A DNA stretch of 64,000 nt from Archangiaceae bacterium. GTDB taxonomy: Bacteria > Myxococcota > Myxococcia > Myxococcales > Myxococcaceae. Both the position numbers and the translations under genes were made by a program. The notes under the pieces are model-generated. The model searched no databases. It had not been told where the DNA came from and saw only the letters and a list, made by a program, of their open reading frames with translations. The DNA lies in NCBI GenBank assembly GCA_016879935.1, contig JAACJQ010000056.1:31830-95829 (forward strand), in the 5' to 3' direction. This document shows, in pieces, positions 16,511 through 24,873 of this stretch (position 1 is the first letter of the stretch; the number at the start of each line of letters is the position of its first letter).

Positions 16511-17922
16511 AGCGCGTCGCCGTCATCGGAGGTGGCATCGGAGGCCTGACCGCCGCGGGCATGCTCGCGCGCAAGGGCCATCAGGTGACGCTCTTCGAGG
16601 CGACGGACGCGCTTGGTGGAAAAGCAGGCACCCTGCGCGTCGACGGGCTCGTGTTCGACACCGGGCCGACCGTGATGACGATGCCCGACACCGTGCGGGC
16701 GACGTTCGCCGACCTCGGCGCGGAAGACCTGATGCCGCGCCTCGAGCGCCTCCCGCTCCAGACGCACTACCGCTACGCCGACGGGCGCGAGTTTCTCTGC
16801 TGGGAAGACCTCGACCGCGCCGCCGAGAGCGCCGCCGCGCTCCACCCCGCCGATGGCGACGGCCTGCGCTCGTTCTTCGCCGACGCGCAGAAGGTGTACC
16901 GCGCTGCGGGCCAGCCGTACCTCGACGCTCCGTACGAGACGATGATGGGCTTCATGGCGCGCGCGGCCCGCAACGGTCTCGGCACCCTCGTCACCGGGCT
17001 CAAGCTGTCGACGCTCGACGCCCTCGGCCGGAAGCACTTCGAGAGTCAGCACCTGCAGCAGTTCGTCAATCGTTTTGCGACGTACGCCGGAGCGTCTCCC
17101 TACGAGGCGAACGCGGCCTTCGCGATGATCGCCCACATCGAGCGCGCCTTCGGCGTGCACCACGCCATCGGAGGGCTCGGCGGCATCGTCGAAGGGCTCG
17201 TTGCGGCGGTGAAGCGCTGTGGCGTCGAGGTGGTGCTCGGTCAGAAGGCGACGCACGAGAAGCGCGGCAGCTCCTTCGTCGTGGCCGAGCGCGAGTTCGA
17301 CGCCGTCGTGGTGAACGCCGACCCGCTCGCGCTGCAACACCGCGCCGGCGACCCGCTCACCATGTCTGGCTACGTCGCGATGTTCGACGTGCCGAAGCGG
17401 CTCTCGCTGCCGCACCACACCATTCTCTTCTCGAGCGACTACCGGAAGGAGTTCGCCGAGCTCTCCGCCGGCCGCCTCGCCGACGAACTCACCGTGCACG
17501 TCTGCCACCCGGCCGCGACCGACCCGACGATGGCGCCCGAAGGCCGCAGCGGGCTCTACGTGATGGTGAACGTGCCGCCAATTCAGCCGGCCGACGAGTG
17601 GAAGACGAACGCGCGCGTGCTCGAGGCGCAGGTGCGTTCACGCCTGGGCGCGATGATTCCAGAGCTGCTCGGCGTCCCGCTTCGGCTCGTCGCGGAGCGC
17701 ACGCCGGTCGACCTCGAGAAGAAGGGCGCGCCGCGCGGCTCCATCTACGGCTACCTGCCGCACGGAAAGTTCGGGCCCTTCAAGCGGCCTGCGATGCGTG
17801 GCGAACCCGGCGTCTTCTTCGCAGGTGGAGGAACGCACCCCGGTGGCGGTGTTCCCCTCGTGATGCTCTCGGGCCGTTTCGCTGCGGGCATGACCGACGC
17901 TCACCTCGGAGGCCGCCCGTGA
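16507..17922 (+). CDS. crtD: Carotenoid desaturase, CrtD-like (hydroxyneurosporene/carotenoid 3,4-desaturase type)
   Basis: The 471-residue CrtI-superfamily flavoenzyme has IGGGIGGLTAAGML at the N-terminus, GGKAGTLRVDGLVFDTGPT, and the C-terminal FFAGGGTHPGGGVPLVMLSG. It is shorter than CrtI and placed directly before crtC, as in M. xanthus where crtD follows crtB. This supports the 3,4-desaturase that works on the 1-hydroxylated end. It could instead be a second phytoene desaturase; sequence inspection alone cannot decide. GTG start overlaps crtB stop, and GGAGG near its end serves crtC. Confidence 0.83.
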   Translation: MKRVAVIGGGIGGLTAAGMLARKGHQVTLFEATDALGGKAGTLRVDGLVFDTGPTVMTMPDTVRATFADLGAEDLMPRLERLPLQTHYRYADGREFLCWEDLDRAAESAAALHPADGDGLRSFFADAQKVYRAAGQPYLDAPYETMMGFMARAARNGLGTLVTGLKLSTLDALGRKHFESQHLQQFVNRFATYAGASPYEANAAFAMIAHIERAFGVHHAIGGLGGIVEGLVAAVKRCGVEVVLGQKATHEKRGSSFVVAEREFDAVVVNADPLALQHRAGDPLTMSGYVAMFDVPKRLSLPHHTILFSSDYRKEFAELSAGRLADELTVHVCHPAATDPTMAPEGRSGLYVMVNVPPIQPADEWKTNARVLEAQVRSRLGAMIPELLGVPLRLVAERTPVDLEKKGAPRGSIYGYLPHGKFGPFKRPAMRGEPGVFFAGGGTHPGGGVPLVMLSGRFAAGMTDAHLGGRP

Positions 17923-18821
17923 ACCACGTCGAGCTGCCGACGAAGAGCGGCGCCTACCGCTGGTACTACGCCGACGTGACGGCGGGCGACGTCAGCGCCG
18001 TCTTCATCTTCATGGTCGGCAGCATCTTCTCGGCCCGCTACTCCGCCTCGCTCAAGAAGGGCGGCCTGCCGCGGGAACACGCCGCGGTGAACTTTGCGCT
18101 CTACGAGAAGGGCGTGCGCTCGTTGTGGGTGCTCACCGAGTACCAGGCCGTGTCCATCTCCGACGACGCGCGCACGCTGCGAATCGGCGCTTCGTCACTC
18201 GCCTATGATGACGACGGCTTCACCATGGTGGTGAAGGACAAGACGACGCCGTGGGGCGCGCCGACCGAAGCCACGCTGCGCTTCTCGCCGAAGACGGCGC
18301 TCGGCCCCGACCTCGAGCTCGTCGAAGGGCTCTCGCACCACTGGCGGCCCATCTGCGTTCGCGGCGAAGCGCGCGTCACCGTGCCGACGCAAGACGTCGA
18401 CGTCACCGGCCGCGGCTACCACGACGGCAACCATGGCGACGCGCCGCTCGGCAGCGATCTCCAGGGCTGGGAGTGGACCCGAACGCACCACCCGGTTCAC
18501 TCGACCATCAGCTACCGCCCGTGGGGAGGCGCGCCCCTCATCGACGTGCTCGCCACCGAGCGCGACGTGCAGGTGACTCGCCGCGCCCCCGAGCCGATTC
18601 CCACCGTGCGCAGCGGCTGGGGCCTTCGAGTTCCCGCGTCGCTCGGCATCGGGGGAGCGCCCGCGATGCTCGAGTCGTCTCCGTTCTACGCACGCCTCGA
18701 AGCGCAGGCGGCCGACACGCAGGCCATGGGTGAGGTCGCCGACTTCGCGCGCTTCCACAGCCCCGCCGTCAGGTGGATGGCGAACTTCCGCACGCGCTAC
18801 GCCAAAGAGGGTGCCCGATGA
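17919..18821 (+). CDS. crtC: Carotenoid 1,2-hydratase (hydroxyneurosporene synthase)
   Basis: The 300-residue protein matches CrtC: YRWYYADVTAGD near the N-terminus, a conserved GRGYHDGNHGDAPL core and GWEWTRTHH. CrtC adds water to the end double bond of acyclic carotenes, giving a tertiary C-1 hydroxyl. That group is the likely site for glycosylation by the next gene. GTG start overlaps the crtD stop, with GGAGG at 17908-17912 six bases upstream. Its own stop overlaps the glycosyltransferase start as ATGA. Confidence 0.9.
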   Translation: MNHVELPTKSGAYRWYYADVTAGDVSAVFIFMVGSIFSARYSASLKKGGLPREHAAVNFALYEKGVRSLWVLTEYQAVSISDDARTLRIGASSLAYDDDGFTMVVKDKTTPWGAPTEATLRFSPKTALGPDLELVEGLSHHWRPICVRGEARVTVPTQDVDVTGRGYHDGNHGDAPLGSDLQGWEWTRTHHPVHSTISYRPWGGAPLIDVLATERDVQVTRRAPEPIPTVRSGWGLRVPASLGIGGAPAMLESSPFYARLEAQAADTQAMGEVADFARFHSPAVRWMANFRTRYAKEGAR

Positions 18822-19963
18822 ATCTCTTCGTCACGACCTGGGCGGTGTTGGCCGCGGGCTTCACCGGCGTCGCGCTGTACCGGCTGATTCGTCAGCGCGG
18901 CGTCGAAGCGGCGCGCGCCCGCCGCCGTCCGCACGTGCTGCTCATTCGCCCCGTCGACGCGCCCACGCCGCTCGAGCTCGAGAACCTCGGCACGCCCATC
19001 GACTACCCGGGGCAGCTCACGCACGTGGTGGTCTCTCCGTTCCGCCCGCGGCTCTCGTCGGCGAACGTGCGCTGGCTCGCGTCAGACCCACTCAGCCGCA
19101 ACCGCAAGGTCGGGCACATCGCCTACGCGCTCTCGACGCTGCAGGCCGAGCGCGCCGTCTCGCCCGACGAGCCGGCCATCGACGAGCGGGTCGACTCGCT
19201 CGAGTCCTCTCCCGAGCAGGTGGTGGTGTGTGTCGACGCCGACGTTCGGGTCGACGCGGCCCTCATCGGGTCGCTCGTCGACGAGCTGCGAAACGGCGCC
19301 GCGCTCGCGTCTGCCGCCCCTCGGCCGTCGGTCTCGCACTCTCTGGGAGGCCGCGCCGTTCGAGGCCTGCTCGTTCAGTCGCACCACGCCTTCGAGGTCA
19401 TCGACGTGATGAGCGCCGGCGCGCGCGCCATCTGCGGCAAGGCCATCGCGCTGTCGCCCGTCGCTGCCGCCGAGTTGCTCCGGCTCTCTGACTGCATCGG
19501 CGAAGACCTCGAGCTGTCGCACGTGCTGCACGAGCGGGGGCTGCCGGTCACGTTGGCGAAGGCCACGGCGAACGTGCCACAACCTGCGCACGTGCCCGTC
19601 GCTGCCGTCGTCGAGCGTTTCACCCGGTGGATGCAGGTGCTGCGCGCGCATCGCCCCGGCCTGTTTCCGACGGTGCCCCTCTTCTTCGCGCCGACGCCAC
19701 TGTTGATGGCGCTGGCCTCGGTCGTCGCGACTCCCAGCGCCGCCGTCGCGCTCTCCCTGCTCGTCGCCTCGCGAATCGCCCTCGCCAACCGGCAGGACAA
19801 CCGCGGTGGGCTCCGGTTCGAGTGGCTGCTCGCCGAAGGCCTGCTGTGGGTCTGTTGGCTCAATGCGCTCCGCCAGGGTGGCACCGTCGAGTGGCGTGGG
19901 CGAAGGTTCACCCTGCGCTCCGGTGGAAAGATGGAGGCGCTCGCGCCCGAGGAGGCCCGATGA
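18818..19963 (+). CDS. Family 2/21-type glycosyltransferase, probable carotenoid glycosyltransferase
   Basis: The 381-residue protein has an N-terminal membrane helix and the motifs of ceramide-glucosyltransferase-like (GT21/HpnI) enzymes: DAD at about 140-142 (VVVCVDADVR), GEDLELS near 228-234, and the acceptor motif RFTRW near 266-270. Hydrophobic helices follow (PLLMALASVVATPSAAVALSLL, WLLAEGLLWVCWL). Position after crtC suggests transfer of a sugar to the carotenoid hydroxyl at the inner membrane. The substrate is inferred from the operon only. ATG at 18818 overlaps the crtC stop, with AGAGG 7 bases upstream. Confidence 0.82.
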   Translation: MNLFVTTWAVLAAGFTGVALYRLIRQRGVEAARARRRPHVLLIRPVDAPTPLELENLGTPIDYPGQLTHVVVSPFRPRLSSANVRWLASDPLSRNRKVGHIAYALSTLQAERAVSPDEPAIDERVDSLESSPEQVVVCVDADVRVDAALIGSLVDELRNGAALASAAPRPSVSHSLGGRAVRGLLVQSHHAFEVIDVMSAGARAICGKAIALSPVAAAELLRLSDCIGEDLELSHVLHERGLPVTLAKATANVPQPAHVPVAAVVERFTRWMQVLRAHRPGLFPTVPLFFAPTPLLMALASVVATPSAAVALSLLVASRIALANRQDNRGGLRFEWLLAEGLLWVCWLNALRQGGTVEWRGRRFTLRSGGKMEALAPEEAR

Positions 19964-20676
19964 TTCGCGACCAGAAAGGTGGCCTCTTCGCCTCCGTCAT
20001 CGATTGGTACATCGCGCGAAAGGTGCGCACCTCGTTTCGTGGCGTCTGGGTGCGGGGAACGCTCCCCTCGTCGTCGAACGGCCTCATCGCGTACCTGAAC
20101 CACTCGAGCTTCTGGGACGGCTTCATCGCCCATCAGCTCGGCAAACTCGCGGGGTGGGACGCGTACGCGCTGATGGAAGAGGAGAACCTGGCGAAGTACC
20201 GCTTTCACACGCGCATCGGCGCCTTCAGCGTGCGGCGCGGAGATGCCCGCTCGGCCGTCGAGACGTTGCGCTATGCGAAGTCGGTGCTCGCTCGCCCCAA
20301 CGCCGCCGTCGTCATCTTCCCCCAGGGAGAGATTCGTGCTGGGCAGGGCCCGCTCGGCTCGTTCTCGCGCGGCCTCGAGGTGCTCGCGCGCTCGTCGAAG
20401 AAGCTGAGCGTGCCCATCGCGATTCGCTACGCCTTCCTCGAGCATGAGCACCCCGACGTGCTCATCGACGTCGGAACACCGCACGCGCCTGGCGACCTGG
20501 CCGCCTACGAAGCCGGGTTGAACGACGTCTACGCGAAGGTGATGCAGGCCCGCTCGACCGAAGGTTTCACGTTGCGCATCAAGGGCCGCTCCGGCGTCCA
20601 GGACCGTTGGGACTCGGTGCGCCGCCTCCCCACCGAAACGCAGGAGAGCCCGGCTCAGCCCGCGGCGCAGCCGTGA
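19960..20676 (+). CDS. PlsC-type acyltransferase, probable carotenoid-glycoside acyltransferase
   Basis: The 238-residue protein has the acyltransferase HX4D motif (NHSSFWDGF) and a second block FPQGEIRAGQGPLG in place of the usual FPEGTR. This is the lysophospholipid acyltransferase superfamily. Placed after a glycosyltransferase in a crt operon, it most likely attaches a fatty acid to the sugar, giving a carotenoid glycoside ester as known in myxobacteria. A phospholipid role cannot be excluded. ATG at 19960 overlaps the upstream stop, with GAGGAGG at 19949-19955. Confidence 0.8.
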   Translation: MIRDQKGGLFASVIDWYIARKVRTSFRGVWVRGTLPSSSNGLIAYLNHSSFWDGFIAHQLGKLAGWDAYALMEEENLAKYRFHTRIGAFSVRRGDARSAVETLRYAKSVLARPNAAVVIFPQGEIRAGQGPLGSFSRGLEVLARSSKKLSVPIAIRYAFLEHEHPDVLIDVGTPHAPGDLAAYEAGLNDVYAKVMQARSTEGFTLRIKGRSGVQDRWDSVRRLPTETQESPAQPAAQP

Positions 20677-21575
20677 TGGAACGCACGTATCGAATCAACG
20701 TCGCCGCCGAGATGAGCGGCGTCTCGGAAGGCCTCATTCGCGCCTGGGAGCGCCGCTACGGCGTGCTCAAGCCCAAACGCACCCCGTCGGGCTATCGCGC
20801 GTACACCGAGAGCGACATCTCGGTGCTCAAGCGCCTCAAGCAGCTCACCGAAGAGGGCGTCAGCATCGCCGAGGCCGTCAAGCTGCTGCCGAGCATCAAG
20901 CGCGACGTGAAGGAGCAGCTCGACAAGGCCGAGCGCGCGACGCCGAAGGCGCCCAAGGCCGGCCAGACTGACAAGTGGCGCCACGAGATTCTGGTCGCGG
21001 CCGAGCGGCTCGACCAACAGACGCTCGAGCTGGTGCTCGACGAGGCGATGGCCTCGATGCCGCCGGTCGCGTTCTGGGAAGAGGTGTTGGCGCCGCTACA
21101 ACGAGAGGTCGGCGAGCGCTGGCACGCGGGAACACTCACCGTCGCCGAGGAGCACCTCGTCACGCAGGCGGCTCGTCAGCGCGTCATCGCGTTGCTGCAC
21201 CAGGCGCCGCGCCGGTCGAAACGTCACGTCGTCGCCGCCTGCTTCCCCAACGACGAGCACGAGCTGGGCCTCATGGGCGCGGCGCTCCGGTTTCGTCACG
21301 CCGGGTGGCGCGTCACCTTTCTCGGCGCGCGCACGCCGGCGGAGCACCTCGCGCGCGTCGTGCGGGTCGTGCAACCACAGGTCGTCGCCCTGAGCGCGGT
21401 GAATGACGAGGGCATCGCGCGCTTCGAGTCGACGCTCACCGAGATGATGGCTGAACGCGGCGAGGCAGAGTTCATCGTCGGTGGGCGCGCCGCCGAGCTG
21501 CACGCAGACGTCGTGACGCGGGTGGGCGCGCGAATCGTGACGACCTCTGCCGAGTGGGCCGAGCTGCTGGGGTGA
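20676..21575 (+). CDS. carH: CarH-type MerR family, B12-dependent light-responsive repressor
   Basis: The 299-residue regulator has a MerR winged-helix domain at 1-75 (GLIRAWERRYGVLKPKRTPSGY) and a C-terminal cobalamin-binding domain. The residues needed for adenosylcobalamin photosensing in CarH are all present with the right spacing: W149-x9-E159-H160, H150 directly after the Trp (the bis-His partner formed in light), and the lower ligand His195 in DEHELG. This separates it from light-independent CarA-like proteins. It should bind the repeats upstream of crtE in the dark. Start is ATG in GTGATG, overlapping the acyltransferase stop; it is the last gene of the operon it is predicted to repress. 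Confidence 0.9.
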   Translation: MERTYRINVAAEMSGVSEGLIRAWERRYGVLKPKRTPSGYRAYTESDISVLKRLKQLTEEGVSIAEAVKLLPSIKRDVKEQLDKAERATPKAPKAGQTDKWRHEILVAAERLDQQTLELVLDEAMASMPPVAFWEEVLAPLQREVGERWHAGTLTVAEEHLVTQAARQRVIALLHQAPRRSKRHVVAACFPNDEHELGLMGAALRFRHAGWRVTFLGARTPAEHLARVVRVVQPQVVALSAVNDEGIARFESTLTEMMAERGEAEFIVGGRAAELHADVVTRVGARIVTTSAEWAELLG

Positions 21576-21587
21576 GGCGGCCCTGCC

Positions 21588-22001
21588 TCACATGCAGGTG
21601 AGGCCGGCGTCACCAAGCACGCAGCTGGTCTGCGTGGGCGTCGCGGGGCACGAGAACTCCACTGCGAGCACGCCCGACTGGCTGCAGCGCAGAATCTGAA
21701 GCCCGCCATCGGGGTCGCAACGAACGCGGCCCGGGTTGCTGCAGAAGTCGCCCACGCCGTTCCCCCGGGTGTCGCAATCGACGGTGTCTCCGACACGGCG
21801 ACACCCATCGGCGCCTTTGCAGTCGCTCACCACCGTCCACACGAGCGAGCGGCAGGCCAGCAACCGTGTCGACGACTCGCACGCCCCGACGTTCTCGTCC
21901 TTGCAGGCCTCGCCCGCTTTCGGAGTCGTCGTCGTCGTCATCGTGCCGCACGCGAGAGCCAGGAGCGCGACGCCGAACACTGCGGTGGTGATGCGAGCCA
22001 T
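21588..22001 (-). CDS. Cys-rich lipoprotein, unknown function
   Basis: The 137-residue lipoprotein has the lipobox LALAC (Cys18) followed by a short Thr-rich spacer. The remainder has about ten cysteines in a repeated pattern (GEACKDENVGACESSTRLLAC, then DCKGADGCRRVGDTVDC), which suggests a small disulfide-stabilised domain, of a kind often found in myxobacterial surface lipoproteins. It lies on the opposite strand between the crt and aro operons and is divergent from the latter. Confidence 0.75.
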   Translation of the reverse strand: MARITTAVFGVALLALACGTMTTTTTPKAGEACKDENVGACESSTRLLACRSLVWTVVSDCKGADGCRRVGDTVDCDTRGNGVGDFCSNPGRVRCDPDGGLQILRCSQSGVLAVEFSCPATPTQTSCVLGDAGLTCM

Positions 22002-22069
22002 GCGTCAAACACTACACCCGACGCGTCGTGAGTGGTGAACCCCGCGAGGGGGCCGAATAGGAAGCCCGG

Positions 22070-23839
22070 GTGGACCTGCTCCGCCACCTGGACCCGCGCT
22101 TGCGCCCCGCGCTCGAGAGCGAGCTGCGCCACCGAACGTCGGCGCCCATCGACGGAGTGCCCCGCGGCGTGACGGTGGTGCTCGCTGGCCATCGCGGCGC
22201 GGGCAAGACGACGGTGCTCCCTCACGTGGCGGCTGTGCTCGGGCGACCGGGAATCGACCTCGACGCCGAGCTCGAGCGGCGCGAAGGCCGGTCGCTTCGC
22301 GAGTGGTTTCAGCACGACGTCGCCTCGTTTCGCGCTGCCGAGCGCGCCGTGTTCTCGTCTTTGCCCGCGGGAAGCCTCGTCGCCGTCGGTGGCGGCTTCC
22401 TCGCCAACCACGGTGACCTGCTCGGCGCGTGTCTGACGGTGCTCGTGCCCGTGTCGTGGGAGACGTTCGCCGAGCGGTTGGGCGCCGACACCTCGCGCCC
22501 GCGGCTGATGCCCGACGTCTCGCTGCGAGAAGAGCTCGAGACCATCTGGGCCGAGCGTGAAGAGAAACACCGACGCGTGAAGACGATGTCGTTCGTCGAC
22601 TTCGCGTTGGCGTTGACGAAGCCAGCCAGGCCACGGCGCGTGGTGACGTTGCCGCCCGATGCGCACCCCGCGGAGTTCGCGTGGAGGGCGCGGCACGCCG
22701 GCGCCGATTTGCTCGAGGTGAGAACCGATGTGACGGCGACGGAGATCGAGCTGGCTCCCGTGGTGCGTGCACTGCCAGTGCTCGTCGCGGAGCGCGGCCT
22801 CGTCGCGCCGCTCGAGTGGGCTCGGTCGGCGGCGCTGCTCGATTCCGACTCCGGTTCGCTGCGCTCGTTTCATTCCGAGCGGCCGATGACGACGGCCGAG
22901 GTGCTGGCGCACTGGCGCGCCGTTCCCGACGGCGCGCAGGTGAAGCACGTCGAGCCGCTCGGCTCGTTGCGAGAAGCGCCGCGCCTGTTCGAGACGCAGC
23001 GGGCGCTGCAGGAGAAGTTCGGCCGTCATCGCGTGACGGTGCTCGCGACGGGCCCACTCGCGTTGCCTTTTCGCGCGTTGCTCGCCGAGCAGAACGCGCT
23101 CGACTACCTCGCGCTCGAGCCGACGTGGAGCGCCGCTGCGGGCCAACGCCTGCTCCAGGACGCCGTTCGTGCGCATCGCCGCGCGACGAAGCATGGAATG
23201 ACGGAGCGGCTCGGCATTCTCGGCTCGCCGCTCGCGCACTCGAGGAGCCCGCGGCTGCACGTGCAACCGTTCGACCGCATCGAGCTGCCGCCGGACGCCG
23301 ACGTTGCCGAGGTGCTGCGCGCGCTGCGGCCCCACTATCGCGGCTTCGCGGTGACGAACCCGTTCAAGAAGGCCGCTGCATCGGCGGCGAACGCCACGCG
23401 TGACGCGGTGAACACGCTCGTGCGCGACGAGGCGGGGTGGGGTTCGTTCAACACCGACCGTGAAGGCGCTGCGGCGACGTTGAGCGTGCTCATCGAGCGA
23501 GCGAACTCGAAGCAGGTGACGGTGCTGGGAGACGGTGGCGTCACCGGCGCGCTTCGCGAAGCAGCCGAGCAGCTCGGCGTCGTGCTCGTGGTGAAGCGTC
23601 GCGCCGACGCGAACGGCTCCATCGGCGGCCCCGTGGTGTGGACCTGGCCTGCCACGATTGCTCCACCACCTGGGCTTCGTTTCGAGAACGCCCTCGTCGC
23701 CGTCATCGCCTACGGCCGGCCCGCACGTGCCATCGCCGCGACCGTGCGTGAACGAGGTGGAACTGCGCTGCGTCTCGGGCCACGGTGGTTCATCGCGCAG
23801 GCACGGCGGCAGCGAAGCCTCTGGGAGTCGGCCACATGA
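22070..23839 (+). CDS. Shikimate kinase - 3-dehydroquinate dehydratase (type I) - shikimate dehydrogenase fusion
   Basis: A 589-residue trifunctional shikimate-pathway protein. Residues about 33-180 are shikimate kinase: P-loop GHRGAGKTT (40-48), DAELERREG and AVGGGF. About 190-370 is a type I dehydroquinate dehydratase: EVRTD (216-220), His268 in SFHSE and Lys292, matching the catalytic His/Lys pair. About 378-589 is shikimate dehydrogenase: SPLAHSRSPRLH, NPFKK (Lys433 or 434), AVNTL, NTD (463), and the nucleotide loop GDGGVTGA. The dehydrogenase part is short (about 210 residues), with a trimmed substrate subdomain. GTG start with AGGAAG upstream. It heads the aro operon. Confidence 0.88.
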   Translation: MDLLRHLDPRLRPALESELRHRTSAPIDGVPRGVTVVLAGHRGAGKTTVLPHVAAVLGRPGIDLDAELERREGRSLREWFQHDVASFRAAERAVFSSLPAGSLVAVGGGFLANHGDLLGACLTVLVPVSWETFAERLGADTSRPRLMPDVSLREELETIWAEREEKHRRVKTMSFVDFALALTKPARPRRVVTLPPDAHPAEFAWRARHAGADLLEVRTDVTATEIELAPVVRALPVLVAERGLVAPLEWARSAALLDSDSGSLRSFHSERPMTTAEVLAHWRAVPDGAQVKHVEPLGSLREAPRLFETQRALQEKFGRHRVTVLATGPLALPFRALLAEQNALDYLALEPTWSAAAGQRLLQDAVRAHRRATKHGMTERLGILGSPLAHSRSPRLHVQPFDRIELPPDADVAEVLRALRPHYRGFAVTNPFKKAAASAANATRDAVNTLVRDEAGWGSFNTDREGAAATLSVLIERANSKQVTVLGDGGVTGALREAAEQLGVVLVVKRRADANGSIGGPVVWTWPATIAPPPGLRFENALVAVIAYGRPARAIAATVRERGGTALRLGPRWFIAQARRQRSLWESAT

Positions 23840-24873
23840 ACAGCTTCGGAGAACTCTTTCGCGTCACCACGTTCGGCGAGAGCCACGGGCCGGCCATGGG
23901 CGCGGTCATCGACGGGTGCCCTGCCGGCGTTCCGCTCACGAAGGCGTTCGTTCAGCGCGCGCTCGATCGGCGGCGGCCGGGGCAGAGCGCAGTGACGACC
24001 GCGCGGCAGGAGGCCGATCAGGTGGAGCTGCTCTCGGGCGTCTACGAAGACAAGACGCTCGGCACGCCGATCGCCGCCATCGTTCGCAACACCGATGCAC
24101 GCAGCCAGGACTACGCGAAGCTCGCGAAGGAAGACCGCCCCGGTCACGCCGATCGGGTCTGGCGCGAGCGCTTTCATCATCGCGACCCTCGCGGCGGAGG
24201 TCGCACGAGCGGGCGTGAGACGTTGTGCCGGGTCATCGGTGGCGCCGTCGCCGATGCATTGCTCGCGAACGAGACGCCGAAGCTGAACGTCGTCGCGTGG
24301 GTCTCGCAGGTCGGGCCGTTCGTCGCGCCGTTGCCCGCGGCTGGGCTCACGCGTGCGCAGGTCGACGCCCACCCGACCCGTTGTCCCGATGTGGCGCTCG
24401 CGGCCGAAATCGAAGCGCGCATTCTCGAAGCGAAGGCCGCCGGAGACTCGCTCGGTGGTGCCATCACGGTTCGCATCGAGGGCGCGCCCCTGGGTCTGGG
24501 TGAGCCGGTGTTCGGCAAGCTGAAGTCGCGGCTCGCTGATGCGTTCGCAGGGGTCGGCGCGGTGACTGGTGTCGTGTGGGGCCCGGCCGATCTCGAGCAT
24601 CGGCTGCGATTGCCGGGCACGCAGTTTCACGCGACGAACGCCGATGGAACGCCGAGCGACGTGTACGGCGGCATTCAGGGCGGGCTCGCGAATGGAGAGC
24701 CTGTGCTCGCGCGAGTGCTGTTCAAACCGCCCGCGACCCTCACCGACCACGCGAAGGCCGGCCGTCACGACCCGTGCATTCTGCCGCGCGCCGTTCCCGT
24801 CATCGAGGCGATGGCCTCGATGGTGTTCGCCGATCTCCTCTTGTCCTTCCTCGCGAGGCCGCACCGCGCATGA
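23836..24873 (+). CDS. aroC: Chorismate synthase
   Basis: The 345-residue enzyme makes chorismate from EPSP with reduced FMN. Family signatures are present: GESHGPAMG near the N-terminus, RPGHADRVW and RGGGRTSGRET in the middle. It is slightly shorter than the usual 360 residues but looks complete. The ATG at 23836 overlaps the fusion gene stop as ATGA, and its stop overlaps aroB as ATGA. Confidence 0.94.
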   Translation: MNSFGELFRVTTFGESHGPAMGAVIDGCPAGVPLTKAFVQRALDRRRPGQSAVTTARQEADQVELLSGVYEDKTLGTPIAAIVRNTDARSQDYAKLAKEDRPGHADRVWRERFHHRDPRGGGRTSGRETLCRVIGGAVADALLANETPKLNVVAWVSQVGPFVAPLPAAGLTRAQVDAHPTRCPDVALAAEIEARILEAKAAGDSLGGAITVRIEGAPLGLGEPVFGKLKSRLADAFAGVGAVTGVVWGPADLEHRLRLPGTQFHATNADGTPSDVYGGIQGGLANGEPVLARVLFKPPATLTDHAKAGRHDPCILPRAVPVIEAMASMVFADLLLSFLARPHRA

